64,000 bases of DNA from Chitinophaga sp. CB10 (lineage in GTDB: Bacteria > Bacteroidota > Bacteroidia > Chitinophagales > Chitinophagaceae), in the NCBI GenBank assembly GCA_001870995.2, contig MLAV02000003.1, forward strand, positions 310,001-374,000, read 5' to 3'. Under the pieces are notes generated by a model. The model did not search any database. It was not told where the DNA came from and worked only from the letters and a program-made list of their open reading frames with translations. Below are positions 32,445 to 40,229 of the stretch, piece after piece. The translations under genes were made by a program, and so were the position numbers. Position 1 is the stretch's first letter. The number at the start of each line of letters is the position of its first letter.

Positions 32445-34852
32445 GGCATTCGCTGAAATCCTTTGTCAGACAGCCTTTTGCCGTATGCTTCACTCATACT
32501 CCACGTGAGCAGGATAATGCTGATGGAGCTGGCGGGCATCAGGATAGCCGCTACCAGCGGGGATAGCATGGCCTGTACGGCGAAGTAAAGTCCGGTGATG
32601 TTATACGCCAGGGACATGAGGAAGCTCACGATCACAATATGCCGGTTGGCTTTGCATAAGCGTATGAATGCCGGCAGCATGATCAGTTGTTGCGCTTCGA
32701 TAATGCCATCGCTGGCGGGCGTAAAATTGTTGGCGCTTTCTGCCACGGAAATGCCGGTATCGCTTTGCCGGAGGGCGCCGGCGTCGTTTAGGCCATCGCC
32801 GATCATCAATACTTTTTCGCCCTGTTGCTGTAGTTGGATAATGTAATCCAGCTTGTCCGCAGGCTTTTGCTCAAAGCGCAGGGTGGCGCTGCTTCCCATG
32901 AGTATGCGCAGGCTTGCTGCTTCGCGGGTATTATCCCCGGAAAGCACGGATAACGTATAATGATTGCGGATAGTTTCCAGCATGCTTCTTATGCCGGGCC
33001 GGTAGCCGTTGCGGACGGTAAAAAGGCCGGTGGGCGCACCGTTGAATCCAACGTACACGATGCTGCCATCGTGCTCATCGGACCGGGGAATGCCTACAAA
33101 TTCAGCGCTGCCCATGCGGATGTACTGGTCTTCTATCCATCCGGAGATGCCTTTGCCTTCGTATTCTTTAAAATCCTTTACGGGGTGTTGACTGCTATTG
33201 CCGCAGTAATTATTGATAGCGTTGCTGAGCGGGTGGGTGGATTGCGCCGCCAGGCTGCTGATCATCATTTCCTGCGCGGGGCTGAGGGTATTGCCGAAGT
33301 AGCGTACTTCCGTGCCTGACTTGCCCATAAGCGTACCGGTTTTATCGAAAACAATATGCGTGGTATTGGCCAGGTTTTCGATGGATTGCGCGTTGCGCAG
33401 GTACAGCTTGTGGCGGGAGAGGATGCGCAGTATATGCCCGTTGGTAAAAGAAGAAGCCAGCAGCAAGGCGCAGGGGCAGGCAATAATTAATATAGCCGTT
33501 ACCGATGGCCAGATGCGGGACGGATCTTTGACGGCCCATACGGCGGCGGTGACAACCGCAATGAGCAGCACCACCCAGGTGAAGTACTGGCTGAGCAGGT
33601 GTACGAACGAAACGTTGCGGTCATCCTTCTTTTGCAGTTCATCGCGGTTCCAGAGGCTGGTGAGGTAGCTCTGCGCTACCTCTTTGATGGTGAGTACTTC
33701 GATATTACTCCCCATTTGCCTGCCTCCTGCGTACACGATTTCTCCGACGGATTTTGTGACCGGCGCGGCTTCGCCGGTAACGAAGCTATAGTCGATCAGC
33801 GCTTCCCCGCGGGAAATAATGCCGTCTGCCGGGATCAGCTCCTGGTGATGAATCAGCAGGGTATCGTTTGTTTTAATGTCCGGCAGCGTGGTAGGTACGG
33901 GTTTGCCGTCCTTTATAACGGAAACGGCTATGGGAAAATAGGACGTATAGTCGCGGTCAAATGATAAGCCCTGGTAAGTTTTTTCCTGCAGGATGCGGCC
34001 GATGAGCATAAAGAAGACGATGCCCGTCATGGAATCGAAGTAGCCGGATTGCCCTGCGGCCACTTCCGTCAGGCTCCGGATGAAGGTGACGAGGATGGCC
34101 AGTACGATGGGCACGTCGATATTGAGGAAGCCGTGTTTGAGCCCGGCCCAGGCGGATTTATAAAAGGCCTGTGCGCTGTAGAAGAATACAGGCAGGGAAA
34201 GGGCCAGGTTCATGTACCTGAACATATTGTTCATGGCGGCATCCGTGTGGCCTGACCCGGAAAAATATTCCGGGAAGCTGAGCAGCATAATATTGCCGAA
34301 GCAGAACCCGGCTACGCCCAGCTGGTACACTAGTTTCCGTTGTATGCGGGGCTTTTTTTCCTGCATATCATTGAGGGAAATGTAGGGTTCGTAGCCGACG
34401 GACGTCAATGCTTCCGCTACTTCGCGGAGGCTGGTTTGCGCCGGGTGATAGATGACCCTTGCTTCCTTTTTACTAAAGTTGACGGTTACACGCAGTACGC
34501 CCCTGTTGAGTTTATGAAGGTTTTCCAGCAGCCAGAGGCAGGAGCTGCAGTGTATTTGCGGGAGGTAGAAGGTAACGTGGGCCTGTTCCGCATCCTTATA
34601 CCGGATCAGGTGTTGCTGCACCTTTTCATCGTCCAGGAAGGCGAATTTATCTTTCCTGACCTGCATGCGCTGGTTTACGCCTGGTTGTGCATTCAGGTCG
34701 TAATATTCGCAGAGGTTGTGCTGGTGCAGAATTTCATATACAATTTTGCAACCTTCGCAGCAGAAAGTTTTTTCTGCCATGACGATCGGGCTGCCGTGGC
34801 AATCCTGCCCGCAATGGAAGCAGGCGAGCTGTGTTTGCATGGTATCGGACAT
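32426..34852 (-). CDS. ccoI: Heavy-metal P-type ATPase, cbb3 oxidase copper pump (CcoI/FixI-like)
   Basis: An 808-residue P1B-type copper ATPase. Domains in order: an N-terminal Cys-rich metal-binding segment (CFHCGQDCHG ... FCCEGCKIVYEIL), a heavy-metal-associated domain with IHCSSCLWLLENL, and about eight transmembrane helices including the ion site ACPCALLLASSF. The phosphorylation motif DKTGT and the hinge GDGLNDAGAL follow. The long N-terminus is typical of CcoI/FixI rather than CopA. It supplies copper to the CuB site of the cbb3 oxidase. It starts with TGATG overlap to the upstream RIC-like gene, so the two are translationally coupled. No terminator separates it from the next promoter. 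Confidence 0.94.
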   Translation of the reverse strand: MSDTMQTQLACFHCGQDCHGSPIVMAEKTFCCEGCKIVYEILHQHNLCEYYDLNAQPGVNQRMQVRKDKFAFLDDEKVQQHLIRYKDAEQAHVTFYLPQIHCSSCLWLLENLHKLNRGVLRVTVNFSKKEARVIYHPAQTSLREVAEALTSVGYEPYISLNDMQEKKPRIQRKLVYQLGVAGFCFGNIMLLSFPEYFSGSGHTDAAMNNMFRYMNLALSLPVFFYSAQAFYKSAWAGLKHGFLNIDVPIVLAILVTFIRSLTEVAAGQSGYFDSMTGIVFFMLIGRILQEKTYQGLSFDRDYTSYFPIAVSVIKDGKPVPTTLPDIKTNDTLLIHHQELIPADGIISRGEALIDYSFVTGEAAPVTKSVGEIVYAGGRQMGSNIEVLTIKEVAQSYLTSLWNRDELQKKDDRNVSFVHLLSQYFTWVVLLIAVVTAAVWAVKDPSRIWPSVTAILIIACPCALLLASSFTNGHILRILSRHKLYLRNAQSIENLANTTHIVFDKTGTLMGKSGTEVRYFGNTLSPAQEMMISSLAAQSTHPLSNAINNYCGNSSQHPVKDFKEYEGKGISGWIEDQYIRMGSAEFVGIPRSDEHDGSIVYVGFNGAPTGLFTVRNGYRPGIRSMLETIRNHYTLSVLSGDNTREAASLRILMGSSATLRFEQKPADKLDYIIQLQQQGEKVLMIGDGLNDAGALRQSDTGISVAESANNFTPASDGIIEAQQLIMLPAFIRLCKANRHIVIVSFLMSLAYNITGLYFAVQAMLSPLVAAILMPASSISIILLTWSMSEAYGKRLSDKGFQRMPDKNHV

Positions 34853-35406
34853 CAGTCAATGCTTGAAGAGTGAGGCAAATCGTCCTGCCGGATGATCATG
34901 GTTCCTGGTTTGGTAACGGCCGGGTACAGGATATTCCGGGTTACGTATATCCATTGGTGTACGAGTTGTTCCAGGGAGTACATATCTCCCACGCATAGCT
35001 TATAGGCGTTGCTCCAGGTGGCCTGTAGCTGGTAATTGTCCGTTACCTGACGCAGCTTTTGCAGCAGCAGGGTTATTTTTTGGTGAGAAGATCTGATGGA
35101 GTGATAGGTAGCAGGCTGTATGCAGCGAACATCCTCCCGGTTGCCATATGCCGTAATCACCACCGGAAACAATATAGTACCCTCCTTCCGGACAAGCTGA
35201 AGGATTTCAGCCTGCATCCGGGAAAACAGCAGGTGCTGGATATCGGTTGCCGGCGGCGCCTGCTGATCGTCCTGCCGGTCGATTGCAAAGTAGGACAATA
35301 CCTGTTCTGCGGTTTGTTCTACCGGTGTATGGAATTTATGAGCGATGACCTCGCAGAGTTCTGCGGGGCATAGTTCATGAAAGTTGATAATGGCAAAAGG
35401 CAGCAT
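34852..35406 (-). CDS. Diverged hemerythrin-like/RIC (YtfE-like) protein
   Basis: A 184-residue protein, start ATG 35406 (MLPFAIINFHELCPAELCEV); a longer open frame to 35481 would cover the promoter. The order of blocks follows the RIC/YtfE iron-sulfur repair family: IAHKFHTPVEQ near the N-terminus, a middle LVRKEGTILFPVV where the family has HxxKEExxLFP, SSHQKITLLLQKLRQVTDNYQL, and a final LVHQWIYVTRNILYPAV where the family has HxxLENxxLFP. By eye the CCGG-type N-terminal motif and two Glu ligands are not retained, so diiron binding is doubtful. It is directly upstream of ccoI and has its own FNR-type promoter, which supports an oxygen- or NO-linked role. Confidence 0.6.
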   Translation of the reverse strand: MLPFAIINFHELCPAELCEVIAHKFHTPVEQTAEQVLSYFAIDRQDDQQAPPATDIQHLLFSRMQAEILQLVRKEGTILFPVVITAYGNREDVRCIQPATYHSIRSSHQKITLLLQKLRQVTDNYQLQATWSNAYKLCVGDMYSLEQLVHQWIYVTRNILYPAVTKPGTMIIRQDDLPHSSSID

Positions 35407-35431
35407 CAGTACGGGCGTATTGTTGATGCAG

Positions 35432-35439
35432 CAAAAATA
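35432..35439 (-). promoter_or_regulatory. -7 promoter element of the RIC-like/ccoI operon
   Basis: TATTTTTG on the minus strand, an exact TAnnTTTG match, 26-33 bp before ATG 35406. No TTG at the -33 position, as expected for an activator-dependent promoter. Confidence 0.75.
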
Positions 35440-35462
35440 CCGGGCGCGCAAAGCGCGTCCAA

Positions 35463-35496
35463 TGACTTGCGTCAAGCGCAAAACTGATATTTATCA
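35463..35496 (-). promoter_or_regulatory. Twin FNR-type boxes upstream of the RIC-like/ccoI operon
   Basis: TGACTTGCGTCA (35463-35474) and the near-perfect FNR palindrome CTGATATTTATCAG (35484-35497). Centres 35468.5 and 35490.5 are 22 bp apart, and the proximal centre is 29.5 bp from the edge of the -7 box. Both numbers equal those at the ccoS promoter. Confidence 0.7.
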
Positions 35497-35499
35497 GGA

Positions 35500-36207
35500 T
35501 TAGTCGTGCAGGTTAGCCGTGCGGATAATTTCCGGCATATCGAGGAGGCGGATCTTTTTACCTTCCAGTTCGATCATGCCGTCTTTCTTGAATTCGGAGA
35601 GGAGGCGGATAGCGGATTCGGTGGCGGTGCCTACGAGGTTGGCAATCTCTTCGCGGGAGAGGCGTACGTTGAGGGTATGGCCGTCCGCTTCGAGGCCGTA
35701 AGTTTCCTTGATGAAGAGCAGGGTTTCGGCGAGGCGTTCCCGCACTGGCTTTTGGGCCAGGTGCGTGATTTTGAGTTCTGCTTTACGCAGCTCGCTGGAG
35801 AGGATGCGCATCATCTCGAAGGAGAGGGAGGCGTCCTTTTGCAGCACGTTGAGAAACAGGTCCTTAGGGATAAAGCAGATGGAGGAATCTTCCAGGGCGG
35901 TGGCGGTAGCGGTATAACGTTCGTTACTGAGCAACGCTTTATAGCCCATGATATCGCCTGCTTTTACGAGGCGCACGATTTGTTCGCGCCCGTCATCGCC
36001 GCTGTGGGAGAGTTTGATCTTACCGTCGTTAATGCAGTAAACGCCAAACGGATAGGCTCCTTCGTGGAAAATGACCTGGCCTTTTTTGTAGGATGAGCAT
36101 ACCTTGGCAGCATCAATCAGTTCAAGATTGCTGTGGTCCGCCTTACAGAATATAGACGAGAAGCGGTCTTTACAGTTTTGACATGCTGGATTTAATGGTG
36201 TACTCAT
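35500..36207 (-). CDS. Crp/Fnr family transcription regulator
   Basis: A 235-residue regulator, start ATG 36207 (a TTG two codons upstream is less likely). N-terminal cysteines Cys9, Cys12, Cys21 and Cys37 (PACQNC ... FCK ... KVCSS) precede a cyclic-nucleotide-binding-like beta-barrel (VIFHEGAYPFGVYCINDGKIKLS). A long dimer helix follows (FEMMRILSSELRKAELKIT), then a winged helix. The recognition helix VGTATESAIRLLSEF keeps the Glu-xxx-Arg pair that reads TGA/TCA half-sites in FNR. It is next to oxidase genes whose promoters carry such sites, so it is their probable regulator. Whether the cysteines hold a 4Fe-4S cluster is not shown. Confidence 0.88.
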   Translation of the reverse strand: MSTPLNPACQNCKDRFSSIFCKADHSNLELIDAAKVCSSYKKGQVIFHEGAYPFGVYCINDGKIKLSHSGDDGREQIVRLVKAGDIMGYKALLSNERYTATATALEDSSICFIPKDLFLNVLQKDASLSFEMMRILSSELRKAELKITHLAQKPVRERLAETLLFIKETYGLEADGHTLNVRLSREEIANLVGTATESAIRLLSEFKKDGMIELEGKKIRLLDMPEIIRTANLHD

Positions 36208-36218
36208 AATCAATTGTG

Positions 36219-36250
36219 CAAATGTACTAATTTACGGCTCCTTAACCAAA
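36219..36250 (-). promoter_or_regulatory. Promoter of the Crp/Fnr gene
   Basis: Minus strand: TTTG (36250-36247), 20-bp spacer, TACATTTG (36226-36219), followed by ATG 36207 after 11 bp. A complete consensus promoter without FNR-type boxes at the positions seen in the target promoters, so no autoregulation is evident. Confidence 0.82.
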
Positions 36251-36262
36251 GCAAAAGCAGTT

Positions 36263-36853
36263 GTGGCGCTTCATTATTATGTAATTTATAAACCATACGA
36301 GGTACTGACCCGTTTTACGCGGGAGGGTGATAAGGCTTGTCTGGCAGATTTCTTTAAAGTACCTTCAGATGTGTATCCTGTGGGGCGCCTGGATTATGAC
36401 AGTGAGGGCTTATTATTGCTTACGAATGATAAAGCATTGAATCACCGCTTGTTATCTCCTAAATTCCAGCATGAAAGAGAGTATTGGGTACAGGTAGACG
36501 GGGCTGTAACGGAAGAGGCTGTCAGGAAACTGGCCCAGGGCGTGCAAATAAATGTGGATGGAAAGATGTACCTGACGAGGAAGTGCAAGGCGGAAATCTT
36601 TGAAACGGAACCTGCGTTGCCACCCCGTAACCCGCCGATCCGGTTCCGTAAAAGTATTCCTGCTCCCTGGCTGCGCCTGACGCTGCACGAGGGCAAGAAC
36701 CGGCAGGTAAGGAAGATGACGGCGGCAGTAGGCTTTCCTACGTTGAGGCTTGTACGTTATAGAATGGAAGGGCTGACCATTGCCGGAATGAATGCCGGAG
36801 ATATGGTGGAGCTGAGCCGCGAAGAGGTTTACCGGAAGCTGAAACTGCACTGA
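36263..36853 (+). CDS. RluE/RsuA-family pseudouridine synthase
   Basis: A 196-residue pseudouridine synthase that starts with GTG 36263 (no ATG is available). The catalytic block VGRLDYDSEGLLLLTND contains the essential Asp; YYVIYKPYEVLTRF precedes it, and GKNRQVRKMTAAVGFPTLRLVRYRM follows. The absence of an S4 domain and the short length fit RluE, which modifies 23S rRNA U2457 in E. coli. The target site here is not proven. It is divergent from the Crp/Fnr gene and ends 57 bp before yicC. Confidence 0.88.
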   Translation: MALHYYVIYKPYEVLTRFTREGDKACLADFFKVPSDVYPVGRLDYDSEGLLLLTNDKALNHRLLSPKFQHEREYWVQVDGAVTEEAVRKLAQGVQINVDGKMYLTRKCKAEIFETEPALPPRNPPIRFRKSIPAPWLRLTLHEGKNRQVRKMTAAVGFPTLRLVRYRMEGLTIAGMNAGDMVELSREEVYRKLKLH

Positions 36854-36858
36854 TGCTT

Positions 36859-36890
36859 TTTGGCTTTCTGGTCTTATTTAACTAGGTTTG
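36859..36890 (+). promoter_or_regulatory. Promoter of the yicC-gldH operon
   Basis: TTTG (36859-36862), 20-bp spacer, TAGGTTTG (36883-36890): exact consensus, 19 bp before ATG 36910. Confidence 0.82.
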
Positions 36891-36909
36891 TTGCCTACAA
36901 ATTTCTATT

Positions 36910-37785
36910 ATGCTGAAATCAATGACTGGCTTCGGAAGGGCGGAAAGCACAAGAGGCGAAACAACAATTGTGGTGGAGATCAAATCGCTCAATGGAAAAC
37001 AGTTTGAGGTGAATCTGAAATTTTCTCCTTTGCTGAAACCCTATGAATTTGATATTCGCTCGCAAATGCAGCAGGTGTTGCAGCGTGGAACGCTGGATGC
37101 TACGATCAACGTACGTCAGAATGGCGCCACCAGGCCGGTGGTTATCAATACCGACCTGGCGAAGTATTATTACCAGTCCATTACCATGCTGGCCAACCAG
37201 CTGGAACTGCCCCAGGGCGATATGCTCAATATCCTGATGAAACTGCCCGAGGTAGTAACGCCGGCCACCGAGCAAATCTCCGAAAGCGAATGGAAAGATG
37301 TGGAAGAAGTATTGCAGGCCGCCCTGCAGGACCTGGATATGCACCGCCAGGACGAAGGGCTGATGCTGGAAGCGGACCTGGTACAACGTATTGAAAATAT
37401 CGAAACATATATGGCGAAGGTCAAAGAGCTGGACCCGCTCCGCAAGGATCGCATCCGCCAGCGCCTGGAAGGCCTGCTCGCCGAACATGTAGGAAAAGAG
37501 AATGTGGACAGCAACCGGCTGGAACAGGAACTTATCTTTTACCTGGAAAAACTCGATATCTCCGAGGAACTTTCCCGCCTGGAAAACCATTGCCGCTACT
37601 TCAAAGAAATTTTGAAAGAAGCAGATCCCGCCAAAGGTAAAAAGCTCGGCTTCGTGCTGCAGGAAGTAGGCCGGGAAATCAATACCACCGGCTCCAAAGC
37701 CAATGACGCCGGGATACAGCAATGGGTAGTGCTGATGAAGGATGAATTGGAAAAAGCCAAAGAACAAGTACTAAACGTTTTATAG
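36910..37785 (+). CDS. YicC family endoribonuclease-like protein
   Basis: A 291-residue YicC family protein. The diagnostic N-terminus MLKSMTGFGRAESTRGE is followed by VVEIKSLNGKQFEVNLKFSP and, at the C-terminus, the DUF1732 domain with LIFYLEKLDISEELSRLENHCRYF and GKKLGFVLQEVGREINTTGSKAND. YicC proteins are RNases acting on small RNAs in E. coli; the role here is inferred from family. It heads a unit with gldH (15-bp gap) and the kinase/regulator pair. Confidence 0.94.
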   Translation: MLKSMTGFGRAESTRGETTIVVEIKSLNGKQFEVNLKFSPLLKPYEFDIRSQMQQVLQRGTLDATINVRQNGATRPVVINTDLAKYYYQSITMLANQLELPQGDMLNILMKLPEVVTPATEQISESEWKDVEEVLQAALQDLDMHRQDEGLMLEADLVQRIENIETYMAKVKELDPLRKDRIRQRLEGLLAEHVGKENVDSNRLEQELIFYLEKLDISEELSRLENHCRYFKEILKEADPAKGKKLGFVLQEVGREINTTGSKANDAGIQQWVVLMKDELEKAKEQVLNVL

Positions 37786-37800
37786 CAAGGCGTAAACCTT

Positions 37801-38289
37801 ATGAAGAGACTACTCCTGGTAACCGCAGGCTTTTTAATACTGGCTGCCGCCTGCAAGCCGCCTAAACTGGACGTCTACGAAAAAAACCTGGAAATACCCG
37901 GGCACGACTGGACCTACGACTATAAACCAGCCTTTGAAATCAAACTGGAACCGGAAGATACTGCCTGGCTCTACAACATATACGTGAACGTACGCCACCA
38001 GGCCGCCTATCCGTACAGTAACCTCTGGCTGATGGTAGGTACGCAATACCCCGGCGACAGCATCCCCGCCCAGCAGCGCGTGGAGCTGCCCCTGGCAGAG
38101 CCCTCCGGCAAATGGCTGGGCAGCGGTATTGACGATATCTTTGAACACCGGGTGCCTATTCAGCAAAACGCGATTTTCAGTAAACCAGGCACCTATAAGA
38201 TAACTTTTCAACAAAACATGCGGCAAAATCCGCTTCCCCATGTAATGAATGTTGGTTTGCGGATAGAGAAAGCCGGTAAACGGCCCTGA
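37801..38289 (+). CDS. gldH: Gliding motility lipoprotein GldH
   Basis: A 162-residue lipoprotein: MKRLLLVTAGFLILAAAC has a lipobox ending at Cys18. The mature part matches GldH: VYEKNLEIPGHDW, then ASP/GLU-rich EIKLEPEDTAWLYNIYVNVRHQ, then AAYPYSNLWLMVG and SGKWLGSGIDDIF. GldH is required for gliding and the type IX secretion apparatus in Flavobacterium; it is also present in non-gliding Bacteroidota. It sits in the outer membrane or periplasm. The stop overlaps the start of the following kinase (TGATG), so the two are translationally coupled. Confidence 0.92.
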   Translation: MKRLLLVTAGFLILAAACKPPKLDVYEKNLEIPGHDWTYDYKPAFEIKLEPEDTAWLYNIYVNVRHQAAYPYSNLWLMVGTQYPGDSIPAQQRVELPLAEPSGKWLGSGIDDIFEHRVPIQQNAIFSKPGTYKITFQQNMRQNPLPHVMNVGLRIEKAGKRP

Positions 38290-39308
38290 TGAAAAAAATT
38301 TATAATAAACTGCAGGAAGGAAAATCAGTGTCCTTCCTTTACTTTTTAGTACTGTTCTATACAGTGGCCGCACTGGTATGGTGGGGAATACTACTCCTGC
38401 GCCAAAGCCACCAGATAACCGGCTTTGAAGTGCAAAACCTCGCCCTCCGCATCGATAGCCTGCAAAAGCCGGTGGAATACCAGCTGGAATTTCAGCGCAT
38501 CGAAAGGGACGAAAAAATGCGCTTCATCAAATACCTCGGGGAAGGCCTTACCTTCCTCGGCATATTGCTGGTGGGCGCCGGCTTCGTGTACCGCGCCATC
38601 TGGAAGTATATGAAACTGAGCCGGCAGCAGCAGAATTTTATGATGGCGGTCACCCATGAGCTGAAATCCCCCATTGCGGCGGCCAAGCTAAACCTGGAGA
38701 CTATACGCCGGCATGCCAGTCTCGACGAGGAAAAAAGGACCCGGCTTATTGATAACACCATCCGGGAAACCAACCGCCTGGACCAGCTTTGCAATAACAT
38801 CCTGCTGGCAGCGCAGCTGGAAACCCACCGCTACCAGCTCTTTAAGGAACCCCTGAACGTTTCCCAGCTCATGGAGGCAGATATTAAGGAAATAGGCGGA
38901 CGAATTGGCACCCATCACATTCAGGCAAGCATTTTGCCGGGGGTATGGATGGAAGGTGACAAGCTGATGCTGCACATCGTACTGAGCAACCTGGTGGAAA
39001 ACGCTGCCAAATATGCACCCAAAAACACCGCTATTCTGGTAAAACTGTTCGAATCCAACAATCAGCTCAAATTACAGGTAGTGGATGAAGGTCCTGGTAT
39101 CCCTGATGAAGAAAAAGAAAGGGTCTTCCTCAAGTTTTACCGCGTAGGCAATGAAAATACCCGTAAAGCCAAAGGCTCCGGCCTGGGGCTGTTCCTGACA
39201 GCCAAGATTGTGGAACAACACAACGGTTTCATACAAGTGCGCGATAATAAACCTACCGGCGCCTGCTTTGAAATAACATGGACTGAATATTCCATTCAAA
39301 CGGCGTAA
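38289..39308 (+). CDS. Membrane sensor histidine kinase with short sensor loop
   Basis: A 339-residue kinase. Transmembrane segments at about 14-37 and 86-104 leave only about 48 residues outside. The H-box is QNFMMAVTHELKSP (His123), and the N-box VLSNLVENAAKYAP and G-boxes VDEGPGIP and GSGLGLFLTAKIVEQHNG are intact. Its gene overlaps gldH by one base and is followed after 64 bp by an OmpR-type regulator, its likely partner. Coupling to gldH suggests a link to envelope or motility state, but no target promoter is evident. Confidence 0.93.
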   Translation: MKKIYNKLQEGKSVSFLYFLVLFYTVAALVWWGILLLRQSHQITGFEVQNLALRIDSLQKPVEYQLEFQRIERDEKMRFIKYLGEGLTFLGILLVGAGFVYRAIWKYMKLSRQQQNFMMAVTHELKSPIAAAKLNLETIRRHASLDEEKRTRLIDNTIRETNRLDQLCNNILLAAQLETHRYQLFKEPLNVSQLMEADIKEIGGRIGTHHIQASILPGVWMEGDKLMLHIVLSNLVENAAKYAPKNTAILVKLFESNNQLKLQVVDEGPGIPDEEKERVFLKFYRVGNENTRKAKGSGLGLFLTAKIVEQHNGFIQVRDNKPTGACFEITWTEYSIQTA

Positions 39309-39372
39309 ATTTAAACCGGATTAAATGACGGCCTTTTAATCCATCATTTGACTTACAATCAAATATTAACAC

Positions 39373-40083
39373 ATGAAGGAAGCTACAAAAGCATCAATAC
39401 TACTGGTTGAAGACGAAGAAAATCTCCAGGAGGCGCTGAAGCTGAACCTGGAGCTGGAAGGCTATGAAGTTACTGCTGTTGACAATGGTACCGCTGCCCT
39501 CAAGGCAGTCAAAAACGAATATTTTGACCTGATCATACTCGATATCATGCTGCCGGAAATGGACGGCATCGCTGTGTGCGAAAATATCCGCATCCAGAAC
39601 AACGAAGTACCCATCCTCTTCCTCAGTGCAAAAAACAGCAGTGCGGACAGGGTGCTGGGCCTGAAAAAAGGCGGAGACGACTACATGACCAAGCCTTTCA
39701 ACCTGGAAGAACTGTTGCTGCGTGTGGAAAAGCTCATCGTTAAGAATAAAAAGATCCAGGATAAAGACAGCGTACCGAACGTGTACCGTTTTGGTAACAA
39801 TACTATCGACTTCGCCGCGCAGGAATGCATCGGCAAGGACGGCAAGCATTATGAGCTCAGTAAGAAAGAGGCGATGCTGCTGAAACTCCTCATTGAGAAC
39901 AAGGGAGAGGTAGTGACGCGTGAGAAAATACTGCAGGTGGTATGGGGATATAACGTGTACCCTACTACCCGTACGATTGATAACTTCATCCTCAACTTCA
40001 GGAAATATTTTGAAGAGGACAGCCGGAACTCCAAGTACTTTCATTCCGTGAGAGGTGTGGGGTATAAGTTTACGGAGGCGTGA
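39373..40083 (+). CDS. OmpR/PhoB-family response regulator
   Basis: A 236-residue regulator: receiver domain with acidic pocket Glu13-Asp14, phospho-acceptor Asp57 (LIILDIMLPEMDG) and Lys in DDYMTKPF; C-terminal winged helix (ELSKKEAMLLKLLIENKGEVVTREKIL ... RTIDNFILNFRKYFEED ... VRGVGYKFTEA). It follows the kinase by 64 bp; an inverted repeat GGATTAAA/TTTAATCC (39318-39342) lies in this gap and may affect transcript levels. No target is known. Confidence 0.95.
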   Translation: MKEATKASILLVEDEENLQEALKLNLELEGYEVTAVDNGTAALKAVKNEYFDLIILDIMLPEMDGIAVCENIRIQNNEVPILFLSAKNSSADRVLGLKKGGDDYMTKPFNLEELLLRVEKLIVKNKKIQDKDSVPNVYRFGNNTIDFAAQECIGKDGKHYELSKKEAMLLKLLIENKGEVVTREKILQVVWGYNVYPTTRTIDNFILNFRKYFEEDSRNSKYFHSVRGVGYKFTEA

Positions 40084-40209
40084 GGCGTCTTGGCCCCCTC
40101 CCCTGAAACACCCTGCAATCAGGCAAATGCCAAATTTCCTCCAAATCTCACCGCTTTCCTGTTATTTTCTGCCTAGTACAAAATGACACTTTCATCTGGC
40201 AGTGATTTG

Positions 40210-40229
40210 CACGATATTTAATTATCGTG
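40210..40229. repeat. Palindrome overlapping the start codon of the LytS-like gene
   Basis: CACGATATTTAATTATCGTG: perfect 7-bp arms with a 6-bp centre. The last three bases are the GTG start codon of the gene at 40227. It could be an operator or an mRNA hairpin that hides the start. Confidence 0.65.

Noticed and set aside
39318..39342. Inverted repeat GGATTAAA/TTTAATCC as a terminator between kinase and regulator.
   Set aside because: AT-rich stem, no T run after it; kinase and regulator are expected to be co-transcribed.
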